Shown one piece after another: positions 28,247 to 36,471 of a stretch of 64,000 nucleotides of DNA. Where the stretch lies: contig JAKSRW010000010.1 of NCBI GenBank assembly GCA_024403355.1, positions 1-64,000 on the forward strand, written 5' to 3'. Source of the DNA: Lachnospiraceae bacterium (GTDB lineage: Bacteria; Bacillota; Clostridia; Lachnospirales; Lachnospiraceae). A model generated the notes under the pieces. The model was not told where the DNA came from, did no database searches, and worked only from the letters and a program-made list of their open reading frames with translations. Positions within the stretch are counted from its first letter, which is position 1, and the number at the start of each line of letters is the position of its first letter. The position numbers and the translations under genes were made by a program.

Positions 28247-29911
28247 TTATTCCGTACAGTATTTTTTCAATGTACTCCTGATTGCTCCGACGCCGGCATT
28301 CAGTTCATTGAAATATCCTGTAATCTTCTTTCCGAGACCTGCAGCAATGAGATCTGTTCCGAATATTACATCATTTGAAAGAAGTCCGGAAAGCTTATCC
28401 TCAGTTACGCTGTCTCCGAGCTGAATGCCCTCCAGCATGCCCTGTGCAGTCTCAAGCAAAGGATCTGAAGAAGGTTCAAAAACCTGCCCGTTATCATCTT
28501 TCGCAAGCAGATATCTTAACCAGCCTGCAATAACAAGAGGCATATATTTCAGTTCAAGGACATCGCCCTTTTCAATATGAGCCTTGAAATTCTCACCGTA
28601 TCTGATAGGCAGCTTCTGTGAAGTATCGGTTGCGATACGCTGTGGTGCATCAGGCATGAAGGGATTGGGGAAACGCTCCTTCAGGCACTCCTCGAGAAAT
28701 TTACGGGGATCGATAATACCGGGGTCTGTAACAACAGGCATTCCCTCTTCAGAGCTCATTTTGCTAATGAGATTTACCAGCTCGGTATCCTTCATTTCCT
28801 CCGAAATATATTTATAATCCAGCAGACATCCGAAAATCGCAAGTGCAGTATGTAAAGGATTGAGACAGGTACAAACCTTCATTCTCTCGACCTTATTTAC
28901 TGTATCACGGTCAGTGAAAATGATTCCGCGCGCATTTTCAAGTGCGGGTCTTCCGTTAGGAAAATCATCCTCGATTACAAGGTACTGGGGGCGCTCTGCA
29001 TTAACAAAGGCCGCAATGTAGGTACCGTTCGGTGTAACAAAGGGCTTAATATCCTCTATTCCGTCCTCAATAAGCGAAGCCTCAACCTTTGCATCGGGAC
29101 GGGGTGTAATCTTGTCAATCATTGACCAGGGATAACTGATTTTGCCGGTAAGATATTCCATATCCTCCGCTGTAATCATTCCCTTTGCAAGCCATTCGCC
29201 TGCAATTTCCTTTACCGCATTTTCTATCTTTTCACCGTTGTGTGAACAGTTATCCATCGAAACCAGGGCAAGCGGTGCACCGCAGGCCTGCTTTCTCCTG
29301 AGCAGAAGGGTAATAATGACCGACATCAGATGGTGATTCGGCACTGAACTTACCTCAGGTGAATTAACGCCAAGGTCCTTGCCAAGCTCTGCCCTCATAG
29401 CCATGTCCGAGTAAATAATATTCGGACCGCAGTTCATGTCCTCCGCAATAACAGGGAAAAGATTACCCTTTGCATCACGTAGTGCATAGCCCTTTTCCGT
29501 AATTGTAAAGGAAACCATCTGAAGTGACGGATTGCAGAATACAGACTCAATTCGCTTGAAATCAAGTGCACAGCTTACGGCCTCACCTACAGAAGCAACC
29601 ACTTCCTTCGTGGTAGTTCCGTCAGAATTCAGCGTAACCGAAAGACAAAGATTGTCATGCGGCGCAAACAGTCTGCTTACACTGTCGATTCCACGGCTCT
29701 CACAGGCAGTAATACCTGCATCCATGATCCCTCTTTCAAGAAGGTCCTGTGCCGAACTGCACAGAAAAGCCTTGAAAATATTACCTGTACCAAAGTGAGC
29801 CCATACCGGTGCTTCCTTTGTCTTTGCAACCATGGCAGGGATATCAAATTCCGGAAGCTTATACCCCTTCCATTCTTCCTTTTTGTTAATTCCATCTAAT
29901 GTAAGTTTCAT
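28247..29911 (-). CDS. uxuB: D-mannonate oxidoreductase (fructuronate reductase), long-chain mannitol dehydrogenase family
   Basis: About 554 residues. Interconverts D-fructuronate and D-mannonate with NAD(H) in glucuronate catabolism. N-terminal Rossmann region with VWAHFGTGNIFKAFL. Family motifs include MSVIITLLLRRKQACGAPLALVSMDNCSHNGE (in part) and the catalytic region KVERMKVCTCLNPLHTALAI, with the Lys and the N-x-x-H pair expected of this family. Tagaturonate or mannitol activity is possible in this family, but the adjacent uxuA favours mannonate. The start was set at ATG 29911; the in-frame TTG two codons earlier touches the AAAGG site. Confidence 0.88.
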   Translation of the reverse strand: MKLTLDGINKKEEWKGYKLPEFDIPAMVAKTKEAPVWAHFGTGNIFKAFLCSSAQDLLERGIMDAGITACESRGIDSVSRLFAPHDNLCLSVTLNSDGTTTKEVVASVGEAVSCALDFKRIESVFCNPSLQMVSFTITEKGYALRDAKGNLFPVIAEDMNCGPNIIYSDMAMRAELGKDLGVNSPEVSSVPNHHLMSVIITLLLRRKQACGAPLALVSMDNCSHNGEKIENAVKEIAGEWLAKGMITAEDMEYLTGKISYPWSMIDKITPRPDAKVEASLIEDGIEDIKPFVTPNGTYIAAFVNAERPQYLVIEDDFPNGRPALENARGIIFTDRDTVNKVERMKVCTCLNPLHTALAIFGCLLDYKYISEEMKDTELVNLISKMSSEEGMPVVTDPGIIDPRKFLEECLKERFPNPFMPDAPQRIATDTSQKLPIRYGENFKAHIEKGDVLELKYMPLVIAGWLRYLLAKDDNGQVFEPSSDPLLETAQGMLEGIQLGDSVTEDKLSGLLSNDVIFGTDLIAAGLGKKITGYFNELNAGVGAIRSTLKKYCTE

Positions 29912-29932
29912 CGTCAACCTTTATCCTATCAA

Positions 29933-30997
29933 TTATTTATCATATCTTTCAAGAGTATCCCAGATTCCAAGCAGATACATGATTCCGAGCGCTCTGTCAT
30001 ATAAGCCGTAGCCTGGTCTGCACTTCTCACCCCAGATATGACGTCCGTGGTCAGGTCTGATATAGCCCTTAAAGCCATTATCATGATATGCCTTCATAAT
30101 CTCGAGCACACCTGTGTCACCGTCGCAGTCACGGTGTGATGCCTCGGTAAAATCGCCGTTAGGGAAATGCTTTACATTTCTTACGTGAGCGAAGGCAATT
30201 CTGTCACAATGCTTTCTTACAATATCTGCCACACAGTTTGCGGGATTAGAGCTCATTGAACCTGAACAGAGAGTAAGTGCATTGTAAGGGTCATCCACCA
30301 TCTTCAGGAATCTGTCAATAGAAGCCTCATCTACCAGAAGGCGGGGAAGTCCGAAGATATCCCAGGGCGGATCGTCCTGATGAATAGCAAGCTTGATGTC
30401 GCATTCGCGGCAGGTAGGCATAAGCTGCTCAAGGAAATATTTAAGGTTATCCCAAAGCTTCTCCTTGGTTACAGGCTTGTAGGCCTCAAAAAGCTCCTTA
30501 AGATGATCCATTCTCTCAGGCTCCCAGCCGGGCATTGTGTAGCCCTCGCACTTTTCAAGGATATAGTCAGCCATCTTTACGGGATCATCTATAATCTTGT
30601 CCTTCTCATAGAAAAGGGCTGTTGAACCGTCGGGAAGCGGATGGAAGAGATCTGTTCTCGTCCAGTCGAATACCGGCATAAAGTTGTAGCATACAACCTT
30701 AACTCCGAATTCCTTAAGATTTCTTAAGGTCTGTTTGTAATTTTCAATATATTTGTCTCTTGTGGGAAGGCCGATTTTGATGTCGTCGTGAACATTTACA
30801 GACTCTACTACGTCCATATTGAAGCCGTAGGCATGAAGCTGGTCTGCCACAATCTGAATTTCTTCCTTCTCCCAAACCTCTCCGGGCAGCTTGTTATGAA
30901 GCGCCCATACGATACCTTCTACACCCGGTATCTGGCGAATCTGTGACAGTGAAATGCTGTCATTTCCTTCACCGTACCATCTGAATGTCATCTGCAT
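29933..30997 (-). CDS. uxuA: Mannonate dehydratase
   Basis: About 354 residues, the usual UxuA length. Dehydrates D-mannonate to 2-keto-3-deoxygluconate. TIM-barrel features include MTFRWYGEGNDSISLSQIRQ at the start, CYNFMPVFDWTRTDL, LAIHQDDPPWDIFGLPR, LCSGSMSS, FAHVRNVK and RPDHGRHIWGE, in which the Cys/His/Asp residues bind manganese. The start at 30997 has AAAGG 12 nt upstream. The frame stays open further upstream to 31183, but that extension reads through the repeat element and is not credible. Operon with uxuB, 21 nt downstream. Confidence 0.95.
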   Translation of the reverse strand: MQMTFRWYGEGNDSISLSQIRQIPGVEGIVWALHNKLPGEVWEKEEIQIVADQLHAYGFNMDVVESVNVHDDIKIGLPTRDKYIENYKQTLRNLKEFGVKVVCYNFMPVFDWTRTDLFHPLPDGSTALFYEKDKIIDDPVKMADYILEKCEGYTMPGWEPERMDHLKELFEAYKPVTKEKLWDNLKYFLEQLMPTCRECDIKLAIHQDDPPWDIFGLPRLLVDEASIDRFLKMVDDPYNALTLCSGSMSSNPANCVADIVRKHCDRIAFAHVRNVKHFPNGDFTEASHRDCDGDTGVLEIMKAYHDNGFKGYIRPDHGRHIWGEKCRPGYGLYDRALGIMYLLGIWDTLERYDK

Positions 30998-31036
30998 AAT
31001 ATTGTTTGTCCTTTCAAAACATACTAATATAATAAT

Positions 31037-31284
31037 ACTTTTGTTCGTGTCTTGTGGCGATTGCGCGCCCCATTCACACCTCCACAAGCCCACTCTCAAA
31101 AGCGGTCGCAAATTCTCCGACCGGCTGTGCATATTATGCACAGCGGACTTTTGTTCGTGTCTTGTGCCTAATATTCGCCCCATTCACACCTCCACAAGCT
31201 CACTCTCAAAAGCGGTCGCAAGTTCTCCGACCGGCTGTGCATATATGCACAGCGGACTTTTGTTCGTGTCTTGTGGCGATTAGT
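31037..31284. repeat. Tandem 110-bp palindrome-bearing intergenic repeat
   Basis: Two near-identical units, 31037-31146 (110 bp) and 31147-31255 (109 bp), followed by a third truncated unit, 31256-31284. Each begins ACTTTTGTTCGTGTCTTGTG and contains two hairpins: CGGTCG...CGACCG, and next to it the palindrome GCTGTGCATA(T)TATGCACAGC. The units differ at a handful of positions, mostly just after the first 20 bases. It lies upstream of uxuA, within the first 50-300 nt before its start. Possibly a MITE/REP-like family spread through the genome; a transcribed structured leader is an alternative. Confidence 0.85.
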
Positions 31285-31301
31285 CATTTCATGCCTAATC
31301 G

Positions 31302-31359
31302 ATCCCCGAAAGTATCTGCCTTCTAAAGCAAGCTTTGAAGGCAGATACTTTTCGGGGAT
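31302..31359 (-). terminator. Long hairpin after yhaM
   Basis: ATCCCCGAAAGTATCTGCCTTC (31302-31323, split as ATCCCCGAAAG/TATCTGCCTTC) pairs with 31337-31359 with one bulged base. It lies 18 nt after the yhaM stop. A second small hairpin, CGATTAG (31278-31284) with CTAATCG (31295-31301), sits beside it on the edge of the repeat. No strong T-run is seen, so it may be a barrier or mRNA-stabilising hairpin as well as a terminator. Confidence 0.6.
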
Positions 31360-31376
31360 AGGCGTGTGAATGGTAA

Positions 31377-32315
31377 TCATGTTTTTCTCATGTTTGATTC
31401 GAAGAGTTTCTGGTAGCCGAGCCAGTCTGCTTTGTCGTCTGCTGTTTCAAGCAGCTCACGCATTGTTTCAAGCTTTGCATCCACGTTATCCGCGAAGTTT
31501 AATGCAATGGCTTCCGCTATTGCAGGCTTTTTGGGCGAACCGTACTCAAGCTCGCCGTGATGTGCGAGGATACAGTGGCGAAGCTCAGATGCAAGTACCT
31601 TCGGGAAATCCTCGATTTTTGCAATTCTCTCACCTAACATTTCGTAGCCCATCACAATGTGTCCGAGAAGATTACCGTCATCGGTATAATCATTCTGCGG
31701 AAGCTCAGAGAGCTCACGGATTTTTCCGATATCATGACACATTGCTGCGGCAATCAAAAGGTCCTTATTCAGGAAACGGTACTGCTCCGCGAACTTTACG
31801 CACAATGAGGTTACCGAAAGAGTATGCTCTAAAAGTCCCCCGACAAAGCCATGATGTACGGATTTTGCTGCGGAATGTGTCTTAAATTCCTTTATAAAAG
31901 CCTCATCCTCAAGGAAAAAGCTGTCTATAAGCTTCTTAATATGAGGCTCTGTAATCATCGCCGCATAGCTCATCAGCTTTTTATACATTTCCTCGATATT
32001 GAAACGGGTATAGGGCAGATAATCCGACGGGTCATACTCTCCCTCACGGCACTTTCTGATACGTCTGCACTTAAGCTGAAGAGTTCCCTGAAATACAGTT
32101 ACCTCACCTTCAACATAGATATAATCAAGTGCCTGAAATTCCTCGATTCCGCCACTGGTTATATCCCATACCTTTGCATCCAAAACACCGGTTTTATCCT
32201 GAAGAAGGATAGACATATAAGTCTTGCCGGTCTTGGCTACGAGATTCTGCACCTGCTTACACAGGTACACGTCGCGGGTAATGTCACCCTCGCGAAGCTC
32301 ACCAATATACTTCAT
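31377..32315 (-). CDS. yhaM: 3'-5' exoribonuclease YhaM family (OB fold plus HD domain)
   Basis: About 312 residues, as for Bacillus YhaM. An N-terminal OB-type nucleic-acid-binding domain (KTYMSILLQDKTGVLDAKVWD, VEGEVTVFQGTLQLKCRRIR) is followed by an HD phosphohydrolase domain with GGLLEHTLSV, AAAMCHDIGKI, DDGNLLGHIVMG and LRHCILAHHGELEYGSPK, the metal ligands. The start at 32315 has AAAGG 9 nt upstream. The reading frame extends 9 codons further but would include that ribosome binding site. A small hairpin, CCACCG/CGGTGG (32362-32379), precedes it. Confidence 0.93.
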   Translation of the reverse strand: MKYIGELREGDITRDVYLCKQVQNLVAKTGKTYMSILLQDKTGVLDAKVWDITSGGIEEFQALDYIYVEGEVTVFQGTLQLKCRRIRKCREGEYDPSDYLPYTRFNIEEMYKKLMSYAAMITEPHIKKLIDSFFLEDEAFIKEFKTHSAAKSVHHGFVGGLLEHTLSVTSLCVKFAEQYRFLNKDLLIAAAMCHDIGKIRELSELPQNDYTDDGNLLGHIVMGYEMLGERIAKIEDFPKVLASELRHCILAHHGELEYGSPKKPAIAEAIALNFADNVDAKLETMRELLETADDKADWLGYQKLFESNMRKT

Positions 32316-32403
32316 AAGCTTATGCCTTTCTAATAGTTTCACTCTTATTTATAGTCCGAACCCACCGCAATTCCGGTGGTTCAGCCATTTTATCAATCTT
32401 TTT

Positions 32404-34281
32404 TTACTCCGGAATTACACTGATTACAAGCTCAGGATTAGCCATCTGGCTGCTTCTGAAAATCTTAACATCAATCGCCTCACTGGCTTCAGTATCCATA
32501 AGAATTGAAGAAAATTCCTTCACACTGCCAATGCTTATGTTATTAACCTCAACAATGATATCTCCCTTATGGATGTCCGCAGCTGCTGCAGGCGATGAAA
32601 CACTTACCTCATCAACGTAGATACCATGCTCAAGCTTGAGGTCCTTTAAGGCGCTCTCGGGCACATCCTCTGCCATTATTCCGAAATAAGGCATATGCTG
32701 TTCATTGCAAAGTCTCTGTGCCACAAGCAGCAGACTCTCAACACTGATTTCCGTACTTGTACCCGACGCAGCATTTCTCGAAATGATACCTATCAGCTCG
32801 CCGTCAAGATTCAGAACCACACCCTCGCTTGAAGGACTGTTTGTAATATCCGTGGTAAAAAGACTGCATACACCGTCTGTAACATATCTTACCTTACCGC
32901 AGCCCGTAATATAACCATACTCAACAGAACCGATGCTTCCGTTGGGACTTCCTATTGCAATAATGGGCATACCTGCGTAAATATTAGCCGTATTACCGAA
33001 AACTACAGGCTTAACCGCCTCAAGCTCCTCTTCGGCAATTGCCTTAAGGGGTACCGCGATAACCGCCATATTATAGCCGGCATCGGTTGCCAGCATCGTG
33101 CCCTCATATTTTGAACCGGTAGCTAAAGTAACCTCAATACGGTCCGAATTTTTAACCTTGTCATAGTAAGTGACAATAAGTAATTCAACACCGTTATCCG
33201 CTACGATTCCGCCCACGGTTTCACTGGTATTTTCAACATTTTCACCCATCCAGTTTACGATGCTGGTGGCAGACTTAATTGTTACAATACCTTTTCCTGC
33301 CTCGTCAGCAACCTTATGAAGTTCGTCCATAAGCTTCCTGTAGCTTTCAAGCGAAAATTCGGGCATAACTGCAGAGCTTTCCGTTTTTTCTTCACTGCCG
33401 TTTTCATCATTCCCTGAAACGGGATTGTTTTCATCGTCGGGATTAGTTTTTCCGTCTTCTGCTGAATCGGAAGAATCTGTACCTTCAGTATTTATTGTAT
33501 CAGCTTCGCCGTCGTTCTTTTCATCGGCATCAGAGTCCCCGTTAGCGGTATCTCCCGTTGTTTCCAAGCTTCCGTCCGGCTTTGTTTCATCCCTGCCGTC
33601 ATTACCGATGTCAATTGGATTCCCCGAAGCATCAGAGCCGTTACCGTCTGTCTTTTCCTCATTCCCTGAAAGGCTTACCGAGGTTGTGGGAACAGGCTCT
33701 TTGTCGTTAGGTGCAGAGGTAATCACCACAACAGGATGCTTGTCACCCGTCTGCTCGCTATCATCAGTCTTCTCCTGACCGTCCGCCTTGTCCGCTGCAA
33801 TTTCATGCTGATTTTTGTCAGCTGCTTCTGTAGGCTTTGGCGATGCCGAAGCAACATCTCCCGGCTTATCTGAAGCTTCCGTCTGACCGGGACCCGGCTT
33901 AGAAGGATTAGTGTCAGGCTTATCGGTCTTATTGCCGTCAAAGGAAACAGGCTGCTTCTCATTATCTGCGACCTTTGTGGGTGCAGGAGCCGCAGTAACA
34001 CTGCCTGCAGGCTGAAGCGTTACCTCGCTGCGCTTTGCAGGTGTTCCTTCACCTTCGGTCTCTGTGCTGTTCTGATTGATAATCCTGTTCACCTGCGAAG
34101 GAGTTATTCCAAAAAACAAGCGAACCGTCAGTCCGAACACCACGCCCGCAACAATAGCCAGCACCACTACCTCCAGCAGCTTCTTCAGCTTCTTTTTGTA
34201 CTTCGGCTTGATGCTTTCCTGTACCACAGGCTCAGCTTCACTATCATTCAATTTCTCGTTTTCCTGTCCGTCAATACCCAT
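32404..34281 (-). CDS. HtrA/DegP-like membrane protein with PDZ domain; catalytic triad appears degenerate
   Basis: 625 residues: a cytoplasmic N-terminus, one transmembrane helix (about 34-59, LLEVVVLAIVAGVVFGLTV), and a long acidic, Ser/Thr/Asp/Glu-rich low-complexity linker (about 70-305). A trypsin-like S1C domain (about 315-525) and a PDZ domain (about 530-625, GDIIVEVNNISIGSV) follow. Aligned by eye with DegP/HtrA, the catalytic His is replaced by D374 (VTYYDKV), the Asp by N404 (GYNMAVI), while a Ser remains at 485 (SPSSEGVVLNLDGE) with Glu for Gly in the oxyanion loop. It should therefore be a non-proteolytic sensor or chaperone. It ends an operon with a kinase and regulator, like CssRS-HtrA. 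Confidence 0.85.
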   Translation of the reverse strand: MGIDGQENEKLNDSEAEPVVQESIKPKYKKKLKKLLEVVVLAIVAGVVFGLTVRLFFGITPSQVNRIINQNSTETEGEGTPAKRSEVTLQPAGSVTAAPAPTKVADNEKQPVSFDGNKTDKPDTNPSKPGPGQTEASDKPGDVASASPKPTEAADKNQHEIAADKADGQEKTDDSEQTGDKHPVVVITSAPNDKEPVPTTSVSLSGNEEKTDGNGSDASGNPIDIGNDGRDETKPDGSLETTGDTANGDSDADEKNDGEADTINTEGTDSSDSAEDGKTNPDDENNPVSGNDENGSEEKTESSAVMPEFSLESYRKLMDELHKVADEAGKGIVTIKSATSIVNWMGENVENTSETVGGIVADNGVELLIVTYYDKVKNSDRIEVTLATGSKYEGTMLATDAGYNMAVIAVPLKAIAEEELEAVKPVVFGNTANIYAGMPIIAIGSPNGSIGSVEYGYITGCGKVRYVTDGVCSLFTTDITNSPSSEGVVLNLDGELIGIISRNAASGTSTEISVESLLLVAQRLCNEQHMPYFGIMAEDVPESALKDLKLEHGIYVDEVSVSSPAAAADIHKGDIIVEVNNISIGSVKEFSSILMDTEASEAIDVKIFRSSQMANPELVISVIPE

Positions 34282-34289
34282 AATCTACC

Positions 34290-35681
34290 TCACGAAACCG
34301 GAAGCGTGAAGGAAAACTCCGTTCCTACGCCCTCGGTACTGATAACATTGATATTTTCGTCATGCGCGGTAATAATTTCTCTTACAATTGAAAGACCAAG
34401 ACCTGTACCCTTCTTGTCCTTTCCGCGGGATGAATCACTTTTGTAAAAGCGGTCCCAGATTTTTTTAATGCTGTCCTTCGGAATTCCGCAGCCGGTATCC
34501 TTCACACGGATGAGAGTCTTACTTCCCTTAATCTCCGCACCGATAAGTATTTCCGAACCGCTTTCCGAAAATTTAATTGCATTGTCCGTCAGGTTGTAAA
34601 TAACCTGCTCTATTTTACCCTGGTCAGCGTCCACAAACATATCGGCTTCTTCGAACTGCAGCCTGATAGTAAGCTTCTTCTGCCTGCAGATTCCCTCAAA
34701 GGAATCCGCGATTCTTTTTATAACTCTGTTAATATTAAAGCTCTTGATATTAAGCTTCACAGCCCCGCTGTCCATACTGTTCAGATCAAGTATATTGCTG
34801 GTCAGCTTATGAAGTCTTTCTGCCTCAAAAAGGATAATATCAAGGTACTTGTCCTTTGACTCAAAGGGAATGGTGCCGTCCTTTATCGCCTCTGCATAGC
34901 CCTTGATTGAAGTCAGCGGAGACCTGAAATCATGTGAAATATTGGCAATAAATTTTCTCTGCTTTTCCTCTGTATTCTGAAGCTCGCCGACCATGTAGTT
35001 AATGGTATCACCCAGCTCACAGAATTCATCATGCCCTTTAATCTTTATCTTATGCTCATAATTTCCCTTGCCGTACTCGATAGCCGCTTTTCTGATTTTC
35101 TTCACGGGAAATACGGTAAAAAGGAAAATAACGATATACATCAGCAGGAATACACCGCATATCATAATAATGGATACATTCAGAATATCCATATTTTTAT
35201 TCAGTGCTGATATCAGCTGTGACATAGGCACAATCACACATACATAGCCGGCTGTTTTATAGTTGCTCATAACCGGCGCCGATGCGACTGCAACCGCTTC
35301 GCCCTCTTCCCTTATCCTGATATCCTCAGAGAATTCCCTTCCGAGAACCAACGGGTCCATTATTTCCTCTTCGATACTCTTCATATCAAGTTCATTATCA
35401 GTATCGATAATAACGGTTCCCGCTGAATTCACAAGCAACAGGCGCGCCTTCACTATCCTGGCGATTCGCTGAAGCTCGCCGCGGACATGGGAAACATCGG
35501 CATTGTAATAATATGCCGAAACAGTATTATCGGCAATGCCCTCAGCCACATTGCTGTAGCGTTCTCTGAATTCCGAACGAATCCTGTCCTCGTATCTTCC
35601 GGTTCCCCAGAAATTTACTGCCAGAATGATAAGTATAACCGCAATCAGATAACATACTATCAGCTTAACGGAAATTTTCAC
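34290..35681 (-). CDS. Sensor histidine kinase (OmpR-type partner)
   Basis: About 463 residues. Two transmembrane helices (about 5-25 and 168-190) flank an extracytoplasmic sensor region. A HAMP linker (FPVKKIRKAAIEYGKGNYEHK, split at A-I), a HisKA domain with FIANISHDFRSPLTSIKGYAEA (phosphorylated His about 250) and an HATPase_c domain with DNAIKFS, VKDTGCGIP and GTGLGLSIV follow. The start is uncertain. A GTG at 35681 follows GGGGG and gives a short pre-membrane segment; an ATG at 35693 and a GTG at 35711 lack good sites. The HtrA-like gene starts 8 nt after the stop, so the two are tightly coupled. Confidence 0.92.
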   Translation of the reverse strand: MKISVKLIVCYLIAVILIILAVNFWGTGRYEDRIRSEFRERYSNVAEGIADNTVSAYYYNADVSHVRGELQRIARIVKARLLLVNSAGTVIIDTDNELDMKSIEEEIMDPLVLGREFSEDIRIREEGEAVAVASAPVMSNYKTAGYVCVIVPMSQLISALNKNMDILNVSIIMICGVFLLMYIVIFLFTVFPVKKIRKAAIEYGKGNYEHKIKIKGHDEFCELGDTINYMVGELQNTEEKQRKFIANISHDFRSPLTSIKGYAEAIKDGTIPFESKDKYLDIILFEAERLHKLTSNILDLNSMDSGAVKLNIKSFNINRVIKRIADSFEGICRQKKLTIRLQFEEADMFVDADQGKIEQVIYNLTDNAIKFSESGSEILIGAEIKGSKTLIRVKDTGCGIPKDSIKKIWDRFYKSDSSRGKDKKGTGLGLSIVREIITAHDENINVISTEGVGTEFSFTLPVS

Positions 35682-35738
35682 GTCTGCCCCCATTCCGTGC
35701 CCGTAAGGCACTGTAAATGATAATGCTTTCTGACCGTT

Positions 35739-36446
35739 TTATCGGTTTACAAGGTCAAATTTATAGCCTACGCCCCATACGGTGGCGATACTCCACTGGT
35801 CCGTATCCTTTATTTTTTCACGAAGACGCTTGATATGAACATCAACGGTTCTGGTATCGCCTGCATACTCATAACCCCAGATTCTGTCCAAAAGCTGCTC
35901 TCTTGAAAAAACCCTGTTCGGATTTGACATAAGGAAATAAAGAAGCTCAAGCTCCTTGGGCGGCATATCAACACTCTCACCCATATATTTTACGGTGTAA
36001 TTATCCTTGTTTACCGTAATATCCTTATAGCTTACCTGTTCACCCTTCGCCTCGGGCTCCGAAGCGGGCTCTGCATTATTGCGTCTTCTTAACACGGCAC
36101 GCACTCTGGCCACAAGCTCCTTTGAATCAAAGGGCTTTACCATATAATCGTCCGCACCGAGCTCAAGACCAAGCACCTTATCAAAGGTTTCGCCCTTTGC
36201 CGAAAGCATGATTACGGGTACCTGAGAGGTTTTCCTTATCTGCCTGCAGACCTGATAGCCGTCGATACCGGGAAGCATGAGGTCTAACAGCACAAGGTCC
36301 GGAGAAAAACGCTCAAATTCCAGAAGCGCCTCCTCCCCATCGTAGGCAATACTTGTTTCGAAGCACTCCTTCATAAGATAGAGCGAAACAAGCTCTGCGA
36401 TGTTGCTGTCATCATCTACTATAAGTATTTTCTGTCTGTCTGCCAT
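35739..36446 (-). CDS. Response regulator, OmpR/PhoB family
   Basis: About 235 residues. Receiver domain with the acidic pair KILIVDDDSN, phosphorylation site D55 in LVLLDLMLPGIDG and the switch Lys in GADDYMVKPFD. The C-terminal winged helix carries ELELLYFLMSNPNRVFSREQLLDRIWGY (in part) and RTVDVHIKRLREKI. The start at ATG 36446 has AAGGA 14 nt upstream; a TTG four codons earlier is closer to the site. It follows mutS2 by 25 nt and precedes its kinase. Likely target is the operon with the HtrA-like gene, by analogy with CssR. Confidence 0.94.
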   Translation of the reverse strand: MADRQKILIVDDDSNIAELVSLYLMKECFETSIAYDGEEALLEFERFSPDLVLLDLMLPGIDGYQVCRQIRKTSQVPVIMLSAKGETFDKVLGLELGADDYMVKPFDSKELVARVRAVLRRRNNAEPASEPEAKGEQVSYKDITVNKDNYTVKYMGESVDMPPKELELLYFLMSNPNRVFSREQLLDRIWGYEYAGDTRTVDVHIKRLREKIKDTDQWSIATVWGVGYKFDLVNR

Positions 36447-36471
36447 TTTATTAACCAAAATCCTTCCAAAC

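Noticed and set aside
30998-31183. Open N-terminal extension of uxuA
   Set aside because: It reads through the tandem repeat unit and lacks any likeness to mannonate dehydratases; the ATG at 30997 has a good AAAGG.
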